This document shows positions 1 through 10,260 of a stretch of DNA of 26,235 nucleotides, one piece after another. Under the pieces are notes generated by a model, which searched no databases, had not been told where the DNA came from, and was given only the letters and a program-made list of their open reading frames with translations. A program made the position numbers and the translations under genes. Each line of letters begins with the position of its first letter. Positions within the stretch are counted from its first letter, which is position 1. The stretch spans positions 1 to 26,235 of the forward strand of contig JBKPCD010000279.1 of the NCBI GenBank assembly GCA_046727175.1, given 5' to 3'. This DNA comes from JBKPCD01 sp046727175. GTDB taxonomy: Bacteria; Acidobacteriota; Vicinamibacteria; Vicinamibacterales; 2-12-FULL-66-21.

Positions 1-290
1 TTGATGGTGAACGCAGGGCTGCCGCTCAACACCGCGACGGGCGCGGCAAACACGGCTGCGCCGAGCTGATGGTCCAGCGCGCCGAGCGCTCCTCGATACG
101 GGTAGTACATGTTGATGTCGAACAGATCGAGCGGCGCTGTGAGCAGCCGTCGCGACACGCTCGCGATCAACCACGTGTTCAGAAGGCCATCGCTGCCCGC
201 GATGACGCGCGACGACGCGCGGTCGAGCATCGGCCACGTGTGAAGGACAGCCAGCGCGGAAAAAAAGGGGATGACAGTCCGTCGGAACAT
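1..290 (-). CDS. Polytopic membrane protein, N-terminal fragment (glycosyltransferase/YfhO-like)
   Basis: This gene runs off the left edge; 96 codons are visible and no stop is reached. The start is the ATG at 288-290, with a possible in-frame GTG three codons further upstream. The protein begins with a hydrophobic helix (FFSALAVLHTW, about residues 9-19). It then has an aromatic loop (DGLLNTWLIASVSRRLL, then LFDINMYYPYRGALGALDHQ) before a second helix. That arrangement, with an N/T-W pair and an N-x-YYP motif ahead of an H-Q pair, resembles the first periplasmic loop of large membrane glycosyltransferase or YfhO-like proteins. The neighbouring GT2 enzyme supports a glycan role, but the catalytic part lies outside the window and the family call is inference. 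It diverges from the GT2 gene. Confidence 0.6.
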   Translation of the reverse strand, partial: MFRRTVIPFFSALAVLHTWPMLDRASSRVIAGSDGLLNTWLIASVSRRLLTAPLDLFDINMYYPYRGALGALDHQLGAAVFAAPVAVLSGSPAFTI

Positions 291-374
291 CGGCGGCACA
301 CGATATCTTAACGGGATCGAAATGTGCGTGGCGGAGTGGGAACGGCAGGCAGGAGAACGACGTTCCTGCATCAG

Positions 375-471
375 CGAACGAGCGCAGCGAGTGAGCCACG
401 CGAGCGGAGCGGGGCGAAGGGGGCCCCGCGAGCGAGCGTGTAAGGGGGTTCCGGGGGACGAAGTCCCCCGG
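375..471 (+). repeat. Dispersed palindromic repeat 'P', copy 1
   Basis: This GC-rich block contains GAGCGGAGCGGGGC, a short stretch including CCCCGC, then a perfect hairpin at 451-471 with arms CCGGGGGAC and GTCCCCCGG around a GAA loop. The same two landmarks in the same order recur at 18200-18273, and on the opposite strand at 17556-17742. It fills most of the 187-base gap between the divergent genes at 290 and 478, ending just before the GT2 start. It has no coding potential that I can defend. The hairpin lacks a T-run, so a terminator role is possible but not shown. Confidence 0.75.
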
Positions 472-477
472 GTGACA

Positions 478-1350
478 ATGTCACTGTCCGTCATCGTCAC
501 GTCTTATCGCTCAGCCGCGCTGCTCGAGCAATGCCTGGCGGCACTCGTCAAGCAGCCCGATGCATCCGAGATCGTCGTCGCTGACTGTTCGCCCGAAAGT
601 CCGGCGGAGGGATTGCGGACGGCATTCCCTACCGTTCGCGTGCTGCACTTCGCAACCCGCAAGACCGTGCCGCAGCTCCGATGGGCTGGGATCTCGGCGA
701 GCAGTGGCGAGATCGTCGCCGCTCTCGAGGGCCGTTGCGTGCCGACGTCCACGTGGTGCGCGGAAATCGTTCGCACTCACGCGGGCACGAGTGCGCCGGC
801 GGTAGGCGGTCCCGTCGAGTTGAAGCCGGGAGCGTCGCCGTTCGACTGGGGACTGTACTTTGCGGAGTTCGGGCTGTTCGTGCCGCCAGTACAGCCAGGC
901 GATGTGACCCAGCTCTCCGGCGCCAACCTGTCCTACAAGCGCAACATGCTCGAGCAGTCACGCAATCTGCTGGCGGCGGGCGAGTGGGAAGCCGCGCTCC
1001 ACGAATACTGGGTCGGTCGAGGACTGCCGCTGCGACTGTCGTCGGCAGGCGTGACCTTTCACAACGGCATGACGATCGCCGACGCGTTTCGCATGCGGTT
1101 TCATTATGGATGGTCGTATGCGGCCGGCCGATTCGCGCGGGCCGACGTTTTGCGGCGCGGTGTTTATGTCCTTGCCAGTCCCTTGTTGCCCGCCGTGCTC
1201 ACGTTTCGCGTCGCATTGCACGCGCACAGAAAGGGATTGGCTGGTCGATTCTGGCGGTCTGCGGTGTGGGTGGTTGCGTTCAACGTCGCGTGGTCGGCGG
1301 GGGAGTTTGCCGGATATCTGCTCGGGCGCCCGCGGCCGCATATTTACTGA
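478..1350 (+). CDS. Family 2 glycosyltransferase, membrane-associated
   Basis: This 290 aa protein would transfer a sugar from a nucleotide-sugar or lipid-linked donor at the inner face of the membrane. It starts with the GT-A signature MSLSVIVTSYRSAALLEQCL (residues 1-20). The second strand is EIVVADCSP (31-39) and the region with conserved RWAG and SGE is at 68-78. Two probable C-terminal helices (about 227-245 and 260-283) anchor it. Where GT2 enzymes usually carry DxD, this one reads LEGRC (83-87). The open frame extends back to 271, but the ATG at 478 is chosen because the GT2 fold starts exactly there and the upstream part is repeat DNA; a GTG at 472 is an alternative. Donor and acceptor are unknown. 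Confidence 0.85.
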   Translation: MSLSVIVTSYRSAALLEQCLAALVKQPDASEIVVADCSPESPAEGLRTAFPTVRVLHFATRKTVPQLRWAGISASSGEIVAALEGRCVPTSTWCAEIVRTHAGTSAPAVGGPVELKPGASPFDWGLYFAEFGLFVPPVQPGDVTQLSGANLSYKRNMLEQSRNLLAAGEWEAALHEYWVGRGLPLRLSSAGVTFHNGMTIADAFRMRFHYGWSYAAGRFARADVLRRGVYVLASPLLPAVLTFRVALHAHRKGLAGRFWRSAVWVVAFNVAWSAGEFAGYLLGRPRPHIY

Positions 1351-1356
1351 GCGAGG

Positions 1357-1523
1357 TCGGCTCTCGGCTCATGGCCTTTGGCCCTGTTTCTGTAGGGGCT
1401 TAGCCCCGCCCGCGGCGCGGGCTGAAGCCCGCGCCCTACAATCTGTCGGCTGGGCGGCCGAATCGTAGCCGAGAGGCCTGCACCCAAATCGCCGAGAGCC
1501 TTGAGTCAAGAGCCGTGAGCCGG
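1357..1523. repeat. REP/BIME-like element within short degenerate repeats
   Basis: The core, 1391-1440, is a compound palindrome. Outer arms TGTAGGG (1391-1397) and CCCTACA (1434-1440) enclose two hairpins: GGGGC/GCCCC around TTA (1395-1407) and GCGCGGGC/GCCCGCGC around TGAA (1415-1434). Each half is a palindrome headed by GTAG pointing outward, the architecture of two REP units in opposite orientation. On both sides lie degenerate GAGCC-rich words (GGCTCTCGGCTCATGGC at 1359; GCCGAGAGCC and GCCGTGAGCC between 1490 and 1523). The stretch fills the 178-base gap between the GT2 and methyltransferase genes. Confidence 0.7.
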
Positions 1524-1528
1524 GCCGC

Positions 1529-2569
1529 ATGATTCAATCCGCGATCGCCTTCGTTTGTCCCCGGTGCAAGGGCCCGCTCGAGTCGAGCGTGCTGCGGTAC
1601 TCGTGTGTGGCGTGCCGGCGTGAGTATCCGATCTGCTGCGGGATTCCTGATTTCCGCATCGAGCCCGACCCGTACATTTCCATCGACGATGACCGGCGCA
1701 AGGGGGAGGCGCTGCAGCGAGCCGCTGAACGCCTCTCGTTTGGCGAACTGCTCTCTCACTACTACGCCATCACACCGGAGGATCCGCCGGAGCTGGGTGC
1801 ACGATGGACCGCTCGCGCGCTGGCAGAAGTATCGATTGCCGAATCGCTGTTGCGTGATTCCGATCTGCTGCCTCCGCCTGTGAACGGCACGCTTCTCGAT
1901 GTTGGCTGTTCGACCGGCGCGCTCCTGATCGCGACGTCCGCTGCCTACCCGACAGTCGTCGGCGTGGATATCGCCTTCCGGTGGTTGGTGGTGGGCGACC
2001 GCCGGCTTCGAGAGGCGAACGTTGGCGCACTGCTGGTTTGTGCGAACGCCGAGCACCTGCCGTTTCGCGATCGATCGTTCAACGTCATCACGTGCATAGA
2101 CGTCGTGGAACACGTCCGTGACCCTCAGGCCGCATTCTCGGACGCGTATCGGGTCTCAGCGCCACGTGGCATCCTTCTCTGCGCCGCAAACAATCGATAC
2201 GCGCCCTTGCCCGAGCCCAACATCCACCTGTGGGGAGTTGGCTTCGTTCCGCGTCGCTGGCAGGCGAAGTATGTTGCAGCGCGACTGCCCGCGCTGCTTC
2301 CGTACCGCATCCGCCTCAGAGGACCGCTGGAGCTCCGGCGATTCGCGCGCAGCGGTGGCTATCGTGACGTTCGCGTCGATCCCGCGCCCCTCGCGGCGCC
2401 ACACTGGAAGGGCACACTGCTGCAGACCGCGATCGCGATCTACAACGCGGCGCGCGCTGTGCCGGTCATCCGGCGGCTGTTGACGTGGGTGGGCCCCCGG
2501 TTGCGGATAACGGCGAGCCGGCCGGGAGAAGAGGTTCAGGCACCCGCCACGGCTTCGCTCGCACCATGA
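1529..2569 (+). CDS. Class I SAM-dependent methyltransferase with N-terminal zinc ribbon
   Basis: This 346 aa methyltransferase has a small metal-binding front end. Cysteines C10, C13, C26 and C29 form a CxxC...CxxC zinc ribbon like Trm112/YbaR, followed by GIPDF (38-42). The Rossmann SAM domain follows, with motif I LLDVGCSTG (122-130), the acidic end of strand 2 in VVGVDI (143-148), a PF-x-D-x-SF patch near 178-184, and DVVEHV (191-196). The C-terminal ~130 residues are basic and hydrophobic and may contact membrane or substrate. This architecture is common in natural-product and polysaccharide clusters. The GT2 neighbour favours a glycan or lipid acceptor, which is inference. Its last 104 bases overlap the 3' end of the radical SAM gene on the other strand. 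Confidence 0.85.
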   Translation: MIQSAIAFVCPRCKGPLESSVLRYSCVACRREYPICCGIPDFRIEPDPYISIDDDRRKGEALQRAAERLSFGELLSHYYAITPEDPPELGARWTARALAEVSIAESLLRDSDLLPPPVNGTLLDVGCSTGALLIATSAAYPTVVGVDIAFRWLVVGDRRLREANVGALLVCANAEHLPFRDRSFNVITCIDVVEHVRDPQAAFSDAYRVSAPRGILLCAANNRYAPLPEPNIHLWGVGFVPRRWQAKYVAARLPALLPYRIRLRGPLELRRFARSGGYRDVRVDPAPLAAPHWKGTLLQTAIAIYNAARAVPVIRRLLTWVGPRLRITASRPGEEVQAPATASLAP

Positions 2570-3614
2570 CCTTCAGCAACTGCACCGGCTGATAGGTGAT
2601 GCTGGGCCACAGGAACACTTCATTGGTGCAGTGGCACTCCTTTGCGGCAATCGACCGACGGAGCTGACACGCTTCTGGCGAATTCCAAATCTCCGGGAAG
2701 GATCGCTGGCGCAGATTCCCGATCGGCGGATGCGTCTCGCACACGCTGACGTCGCCGTTCGAGTAGATGACGCCCGTCAGCTTGCCGGCCTGACAGGGGA
2801 CGATCTGCCGTCGGGCCTCCGCGGTGCGGATCTTCGCCCACTGCAACATCGGCTCCACCGAGGCGCCGTATCGGTTGCGCTCGCGCGGCGCCCAGAGACG
2901 CTGGATGTATTCGTACAGTTTTGCGTACTCGGCGAGCGCTGGGCCCTGGAGCGACGGATTCTTTCGATCGCCGCGAATCAGCGCGAGGTTGTGATGGTCG
3001 ATCGCCGGGCACCGCTCGTACAGCAACGCGGTAAGCCGCCGGAGCTCGTCGATGTTCGTGTCGGTGGCCGTCGAGATTGCATGCAGGCGCAGCCGCGAGT
3101 CGCGTCTCTGCATCTCGGCGAGCGCGTCGTAGGTCGCCAGCGCGCGATCGAACGCCCCGCGCATCCCGCGAAAGCGATCATGAAACGCGGCGAGGCCGTC
3201 CAGCGAGAACTCCACCGCGAACAGCTCGAGCGTCCGCTCGCGCAGGACCTGGTCCAACGCGCGGACCGTCCGGTCGACCATCGATCCGTTCGTCGGCACA
3301 TAGATCTCGCGGACGCCATTGTTCCGGATGAAGAAGCTGCAGATCTCGCCAAACTCCTTGCGGAGGAATGGCTCTCCACCCGAGAGATTCAGGTTCTCGA
3401 CTCGCCCGAGGCTCTCGGAGAGTGCGCGGATCTCGTCGACGGTCAGGTCGTCGGGACGGTTCAGGTTGCGCCAATAAAAGCAGTGCTCGCACGTCTGATT
3501 GCAAAGCGAGTTGATGAACAGGATCAGAAACGGCGGCGTGCCCGCTCGATTGGGTGACGCGTACGTGCGCCGCACGAGGCGCAAATGACGCCGCACACGC
3601 TGGACCGTGTTCAT
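2466..3614 (-). CDS. Radical SAM enzyme with SPASM-like C-terminus
   Basis: This 382 aa radical SAM protein has its [4Fe-4S]-SAM site in CNQTCEHC (C38, C42, C45). LNLSGGEPFLR at 75-85 is the GGEP SAM-amine contact. Later barrel strands include YVPTNG (105-110) and FSLDG (136-140). The C-terminal half carries C274, C292 (SNGDVSVCETHPPIGNLR), C316, C327 and C329, the pattern of a SPASM/twitch auxiliary cluster domain. Such enzymes modify peptides, sugars or lipids; the substrate cannot be read from the sequence. The tail after about residue 350 is low in complexity (PEPLLPAGSPLS...) and is encoded opposite the end of the methyltransferase gene, so the ancestral protein may have been shorter. 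No recognisable precursor peptide lies beside it. Confidence 0.85.
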   Translation of the reverse strand: MNTVQRVRRHLRLVRRTYASPNRAGTPPFLILFINSLCNQTCEHCFYWRNLNRPDDLTVDEIRALSESLGRVENLNLSGGEPFLRKEFGEICSFFIRNNGVREIYVPTNGSMVDRTVRALDQVLRERTLELFAVEFSLDGLAAFHDRFRGMRGAFDRALATYDALAEMQRRDSRLRLHAISTATDTNIDELRRLTALLYERCPAIDHHNLALIRGDRKNPSLQGPALAEYAKLYEYIQRLWAPRERNRYGASVEPMLQWAKIRTAEARRQIVPCQAGKLTGVIYSNGDVSVCETHPPIGNLRQRSFPEIWNSPEACQLRRSIAAKECHCTNEVFLWPSITYQPVQLLKVMVRAKPWRVPEPLLPAGSPLSATGGPPTSTAAG

Positions 3615-3664
3615 CGGCTTGGTAACGGTAGCATCCTTTGGACGGGGTGGCTAGTGTACGACCC

Positions 3665-4042
3665 TTAGTCCTTCGGGCGACCCAGCGAAATCACGAAGTC
3701 GCGCTTGGGATCCAGGTCCGATTTGTTGATCCGCGTCTCGGGAGGCTGCTTAGCTACGGTCTCACCGGCCTGCAACTCGATTTCGAGTCGATACCGCCCT
3801 TGTGGGACTTTGATCGTGTAGCCACCGTTCGGTCCGGTATTCGCATCGTACCGCGTGCTTGTGTCGGCGTTGATGGCGGTGACCTTCCGCCCGACGACAG
3901 GAGCGTTGGTGTCGGTTGAAACGATTCCGGCGATGGTGCCACCCACGTCGGCCGGCTTCGGTGCCTTGTCGATGACCGGCCCGTGGTGGCACGCAACAGA
4001 TGTCAGCAGGCCGAGGGCGAAGAACGTCTGAAGGAGTTTCAT
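3665..4042 (-). CDS. Small secreted carboxypeptidase-regulatory-like (Ig-fold) protein
   Basis: This 125 aa protein starts with an export signal, MKLLQTFFALGLLTSVAC; C18 may be a lipidation site, although the lipobox (SVAC) is weak. The rest is one CarboxypepD_reg-like beta-sandwich: GGTIAGIVSTDTNAPVVGRKV, NTGPNGGYTIKVPQGRYRLEIE, then a charged end. These domains usually act as adhesion or stalk modules in the envelope of acidobacteria and Bacteroidetes. It starts 4 bases after the stop codon of the DUF4440-like gene, so the two are probably co-transcribed. The frame is open upstream to 4234, but ATG 4042 opens on the signal peptide and the upstream part overlaps the preceding gene in a shadow frame. 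Confidence 0.8.
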   Translation of the reverse strand: MKLLQTFFALGLLTSVACHHGPVIDKAPKPADVGGTIAGIVSTDTNAPVVGRKVTAINADTSTRYDANTGPNGGYTIKVPQGRYRLEIELQAGETVAKQPPETRINKSDLDPKRDFVISLGRPKD

Positions 4043-4046
4043 GTGG

Positions 4047-4604
4047 CTATTTTCGCTTTTTCGCGGGTGACTTCTTCGGTTTTGCCTTTGACTTGCCCGC
4101 GGCAGCTGGTTTCTCCGGCGGAGGGGCAACCTTCGGCTCCGGCGCGGGCGGTGGCGCGTCGGAGTTGAAGATGTCCTCGGCGACCTTCCATTGGGCGTTC
4201 GCGGACTTCTTCCACACCGATACGTATTTCCCACGGTCGACGATCATCGATCCGCTCGGATCGTTCATCGTCATTCGGTACGTTCCTGTCGTGTAGCCAA
4301 AATCGCCGGCACCGCTCACCGTGGCGTTCGTGGGCGTCCACTTGAGTGAAAACCCTGGCGCCGAGCTCATTTTGCTATACGCATCGCGGATGGCCGCTGC
4401 GCCCTTCACGACGGGAGCACCCGGAGGGTACAGCGACGCGTCGGAGGAGTAGTAGGAGACGAACTTGTCCACGTCGTTCGATGCCTCGGACCACTGTTTG
4501 TCGGTCTCGAGGAGCAGCGTGCGTTCGCGCCCGACGTTGACGGTCGAACCGCAGGCTCCGGTCAGAGCCGTGACTGCCACGACGATCCATGCACGCCGAT
4601 TCAT
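4047..4604 (-). CDS. DUF4440/SnoaL-like NTF2-fold secreted protein
   Basis: This 185 aa protein begins with a signal peptide (MNRRAWIVVAVTALTGAC, C18 possible lipid anchor). The NTF2-like domain spans about residues 25-145: LLETDKQWSEASNDVDKFVSYYSSDASLYPPG, GAAAIRDAYSKM, and the closing strands YTTGTYRMTM and GKYVSVWKK...QWKVAEDIFNSD. That pattern is typical of DUF4440 proteins, which often have no known activity. The C-terminal ~35 residues are a Pro/Ala/Lys-rich tail (PAPEPKVAPPPEKPAAAGKS...), strongly basic at the end. A Shine-Dalgarno-like AAAGG sits 9 bases before the ATG. It is first of a two-gene unit with the carboxypeptidase-regulatory-like gene. Confidence 0.85.
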   Translation of the reverse strand: MNRRAWIVVAVTALTGACGSTVNVGRERTLLLETDKQWSEASNDVDKFVSYYSSDASLYPPGAPVVKGAAAIRDAYSKMSSAPGFSLKWTPTNATVSGAGDFGYTTGTYRMTMNDPSGSMIVDRGKYVSVWKKSANAQWKVAEDIFNSDAPPPAPEPKVAPPPEKPAAAGKSKAKPKKSPAKKRK

Positions 4605-4929
4605 GGTCCGCGCCTTTCAGATGAGAGATGAGGTCGTATGGAATCGCGCACTATTATGCATGAATGCCGCGGTGACCAGCGAACCGCGGGCAGCACGTTC
4701 TGTCCCCGCCCCTGACGAGCCGCACAGCGATGCGCGAGGGCGGGGGCCTTCGCGCCGAAGACGCTTCGGCGAGCCACGCCGGTCAGGTAATAGAGCTGGC
4801 GGTGGTGGAGCGACCTCTCATCAACGTGACGATCGACTGGATCAAATTACGAAATGAGCGGATCGTCGGTTGCAATGAGGACAAGCGGACGCAAACCCGC
4901 GGCGCGGTATTCTCGTCTAACGCAACTGC
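4605..4929. other. Divergent intergenic region, 325 bases, no gene found
   Basis: This separates the - strand lipoprotein pair from the + strand ADOP gene, so both promoters should lie here. On the - strand a CATAAT hexamer lies about 50 bases before the DUF4440-like start, without a convincing -35. A hairpin at 4754-4770 has arms GCCGAAG and CTTCGGC around ACG. I see no conserved reading frame and no PadR-type regulator, which often accompanies ADOP genes. Confidence 0.4.
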
Positions 4930-7484
<2,555 letters not shown>

Positions 7485-7488
<4 letters not shown>

Positions 7489-7611
7489 CAGGATGCTGAA
7501 AAAACGCGTCCTGAATGGAAAATGGGAGATGGAAAATGGGAAAAGCCCATACAATTTGCCATCTCCCATTTGCCATCTCCCATCAGGCCGTCTTTTTTCA
7601 GCGGCCTGGTA
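7485..7611. repeat. Long hairpin element 'H', copy A
   Basis: This imperfect inverted repeat starts GTAGCAGGATGCTGAAAAAA, overlapping the TAG stop of the upstream ADOP gene, and ends TCTTTTTTCAGCGGCCTGG. Inside, the left arm has ATGGAAAATGGGAGATGG words and the right arm has the complementary TTTGCCATCTCCCATTTGCC words. The middle is variable (AAAGCCCATACAA). The same element, with the same ends, arms and order, recurs at 10146-10258 and 19644-19760. Here it lies between two convergent ADOP genes, and its A-run and T-run flanks could let it act as a two-way terminator. Confidence 0.85.
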
Positions 7612-7617
7612 GTGAGA

Positions 7618-7656
7618 AGGTCAAGTGTCCGGCTTTCGCCGGCGTCCACCGAGTCC
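7618..7656. repeat. Small palindrome between convergent ADOP genes
   Basis: CCGGC and GCCGG surround TTTC in the sequence AGTGTCCGGCTTTCGCCGGC, immediately after hairpin element copy A and before the stop of ADOP no. 2. Only one copy is present in the window. It may be a further REP-type unit or part of a terminator. Confidence 0.35.
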
Positions 7657-7658
7657 GC

Positions 7659-10115
7659 TCATTCCTGGCGCAAGGCGACCATCGGGCTGACGCGCAGCGC
7701 GCGAGCTGCCGGCACGAGGGCGGCGACAACAACGAGGAGCGTCAGCGCGATGGGAATCGTCGCGATGGTCGTCGCGCCGAGCGGGGCAATGCCGTCGAGG
7801 AGCCACGCAAGCAGGTGCATCGACGCAACCGCCGCGGCAAGACCAAGGACCACGCCGGCGGCCGTCAGCTCGAGCACCTGTCCAACCACCAGCCGGACGA
7901 TCTGCCGCGGGCGCGCGCCGAGCGCTACGCGGACGCCAATTTCGCGAGTACGGCGAACGACGGCGTCCGCCATCAACCCGTACACGCCGATGATCGCCAG
8001 CCCCAGCGCGATTACGCCGCAGGCGCCCATCAGCGTCGTCATGATTCGATCGAGCGCCAGCGCCTCCGACAGATACGACTCGAAGGTCGCCGCCCGAGAG
8101 ATCCTGACATCGCTGTCGGCTTGAAGGAGCACGCGGCGGATCGAGTCGACAACGCCCTTGGGATCCTCGCCGGTCTTCGCAATCAGATGAATGTTCGATA
8201 CGTATTCCTGTTCGAGCGGATAGTAGATCGTCGGTTGCGGATCCTCCTGCAGCGTCCGGAGCTTCGCCGAAGCGACGATACCGACGATCTCGAGGAGCGG
8301 TTGCTGGTCGTCGTCTCGCGCCCGAACGACGTCTTCTACGCGACGACCGACTGCGGCGCCGGCGAAGTATCGTCGCGCGAGCTCGTCGTTAATGATGGCG
8401 ACCGGCTTAGTCATCGCGCTGTCGCGGTCGTCGAACCGGCGGCCCGCGAGCATCGGGATGTTCATCGTCGCGAAGTATTCGGGGGAGGTGACGACGACAT
8501 CGATATCGACGCTCTCGCCGAGTACGCCGGCCGCGTTCTCGAATCGAACGGTCCGCGTGTTTCCACGCGCGAGCGGCAGCGTGCCGGACCATGCGGCCGA
8601 CCCAACCCGTGGGAGGCTGCGTACAGAGTCGAGCACTTTCCGGTGGTAGAGAAGGCCTCGTAGCTGATTGCTGTAGTCGCCTGGCGTCTCGATCGTCAGG
8701 AGCGCCATGTTGATATCGATGGCGCCATTGGCGCGCAGCGCGTTGCCGAGGCTTCGAACGAGAAGCAGTGTGACGACGAGCATCACGATCGAGAGCGCAA
8801 GCTGCACCGTGACGAGCACCGCCCGCAATCGGCTGCCCCTCTGAACGTCCCCACTTCCAGGTCCATCACCGCGGAGTGCCGTGGATGTCTGGTCTCTGGT
8901 GACCTGAACCGCTGGCGCGAGACCGTATACCGCGCCCGCGGCAATAGCAATCGCAAGGGTCAGCGTAAACACGACTGGAGTGAGACGCGTGTCGAGCATT
9001 TCGGCCTGTTCGGGCGAGAACTGCGACGGGAGGACGTGCATCGTCCACACGGCCAGCAGCACGCCAATGGATCCAGCGCCGATGGCGATGACGAGGTTTT
9101 CGGTGAGCAGAAGGCGGACGACCCGCCCGCGCGTGGCGCCGAGCGCAAATCGCACGGCGATCTCCCGCCCTCGGGCGGTCGCACGCGAGAGGAGCAGACT
9201 GCCGGCGTTCGCGCAGGCACTGAGCAGTACGAGCGACGTTGCACCGAACAGCACCACGCCCAGTAAGGTCACGCGGCTGCGAAGCGCCGGGTCCAGACGC
9301 GAGTGTGGCAGGACAGACATCGATCGCGGATCGTCGCGACCGGCAGCGGTCCCACGATTCGTTTCCGGGTACTGTGCTGCAAGCCGTCTAGCGATCGCAT
9401 CGAGCCTCCGTTGCGCCTGTTCGAGCGTCACGCCGCTCTTCAGCCGGCCGACAACGGTAAGTCGCCGATTGGCGCGTCCGACCGCGCGCGCACTCGATGT
9501 ATCGGCTACCGCGAGCGGTATCCAGATGTCAGACGGCCGGCCCAGCTGAAGACCGTCGAAACCGCGAGGAGCGACGCCGACGATCGTGTAGGGGCGGCCT
9601 CGAACCGTGATCTCCTGTCCGACGACCGACTCGCTCAGTGCAAACGTGCGCTGCCATAGCCTGAAGGCGATGACCGCCGGATGTCGCCGCGGGTCATCGT
9701 TCGTGAAGAGGCGGCCCTGCGCAGGGCGAAATCCGAGTGTCGAAAAGAAGTCGCTCGACACGGATGCGACGCGGACACGCGCGATGGTATCTCTCAGCGG
9801 TACTGCCATGCTCGTGTCATCGTCGACGGCCGCAAGGCTCGCGAACAACTGTCGGTCTGATTTCAGCGAGAGGAAGTCCGGATAGGACGTGCGACCGTAT
9901 CGACTGCCGCTGAACTGTCCGGTGAAAACGGCGACCAGCGTTCGCGGTTCCGCGACGCCGGCCGGTTCGCGAAAGAGCAGCGCGCTGGCGAGGCTGAACA
10001 CTACCGCGTTCGCGCCGGTGCCGAGGCCGACACTGAGCAGCAGGATTGCGGAGATGCCCGGTGATCTCGCGAGCGCTCGCAGCGAATAGCGCAGGTCTTG
10101 GATCAGTGTCGACAC
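7659..10115 (-). CDS. ADOP-type ABC permease (MacB/FtsX duplicated), no. 2
   Basis: This 818 aa permease has the same architecture as its neighbours. N-terminal DLRYSLRALARSPGISAILLLSVGLGTGANAVVFSL is the conserved ADOP opening. It has two MacB_PCD domains, a first FtsX unit around SACANAGSLLLSRATARGREIAVRFALGATRGRVVRLLLTEN, and a second around YGLMADAVVRRTREIGVRVALGARPRQIVRLVVGQ. The last residues are PAARALRVSPMVALRQE. The start is GTG at 10113-10115, placed by the conserved N-terminus; there is no strong ribosome binding site. It follows ADOP no. 3 by 145 bases, mostly hairpin element copy B, and converges on ADOP no. 1. Substrate is unknown. Confidence 0.92.
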   Translation of the reverse strand: MSTLIQDLRYSLRALARSPGISAILLLSVGLGTGANAVVFSLASALLFREPAGVAEPRTLVAVFTGQFSGSRYGRTSYPDFLSLKSDRQLFASLAAVDDDTSMAVPLRDTIARVRVASVSSDFFSTLGFRPAQGRLFTNDDPRRHPAVIAFRLWQRTFALSESVVGQEITVRGRPYTIVGVAPRGFDGLQLGRPSDIWIPLAVADTSSARAVGRANRRLTVVGRLKSGVTLEQAQRRLDAIARRLAAQYPETNRGTAAGRDDPRSMSVLPHSRLDPALRSRVTLLGVVLFGATSLVLLSACANAGSLLLSRATARGREIAVRFALGATRGRVVRLLLTENLVIAIGAGSIGVLLAVWTMHVLPSQFSPEQAEMLDTRLTPVVFTLTLAIAIAAGAVYGLAPAVQVTRDQTSTALRGDGPGSGDVQRGSRLRAVLVTVQLALSIVMLVVTLLLVRSLGNALRANGAIDINMALLTIETPGDYSNQLRGLLYHRKVLDSVRSLPRVGSAAWSGTLPLARGNTRTVRFENAAGVLGESVDIDVVVTSPEYFATMNIPMLAGRRFDDRDSAMTKPVAIINDELARRYFAGAAVGRRVEDVVRARDDDQQPLLEIVGIVASAKLRTLQEDPQPTIYYPLEQEYVSNIHLIAKTGEDPKGVVDSIRRVLLQADSDVRISRAATFESYLSEALALDRIMTTLMGACGVIALGLAIIGVYGLMADAVVRRTREIGVRVALGARPRQIVRLVVGQVLELTAAGVVLGLAAAVASMHLLAWLLDGIAPLGATTIATIPIALTLLVVVAALVPAARALRVSPMVALRQE

Positions 10116-10145
10116 GCTCGGGCGCCCAGGGAATCACTTACCAGT

Positions 10146-10258
10146 GATGCTGAAACACGCATCCTGAAATGGCAGATCGTAAATGCGAAATGGGAAGAAC
10201 CTGGCGATTTGCCATCTCCCATTTGCCATTTCCCATCGGGCCGGCTCTTTCAGCGGCA
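10146..10258. repeat. Long hairpin element 'H', copy B
   Basis: This is the second copy of the inverted repeat: GATGCTGAAACACGCATCC at the left and CCGGCTCTTTCAGCGGC at the right, with GGCAGATCGTAAATGCGAAA in the left arm and TTTGCCATCTCCCATTTGCC in the right. It is more diverged than copies A and C in the left arm, and it lacks the GTAG head. It lies between two genes in the same direction and ends two bases before the stop codon of ADOP no. 3, so transcription of ADOP no. 2 from an upstream promoter would have to pass through it. Confidence 0.8.
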
Positions 10259-10260
10259 TG

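Noticed and set aside
451..471. Rho-independent terminators at the GGGGACGAAGTCCCC hairpins
   Set aside because: Stems are strong but none is followed by a T-run, so I list them as repeats with possible terminator function only.
2631..3557. A 308-codon + strand frame opposite the radical SAM gene
   Set aside because: Composition is Arg/Val/Leu-rich without any motif, and the other strand has the CxxxCxxC and GGEP motifs.
7515..8663. A 382-codon + strand frame starting in hairpin element copy A
   Set aside because: It begins in the repeat (words such as GKWEMGK) and continues antisense to ADOP no. 2; no family pattern.
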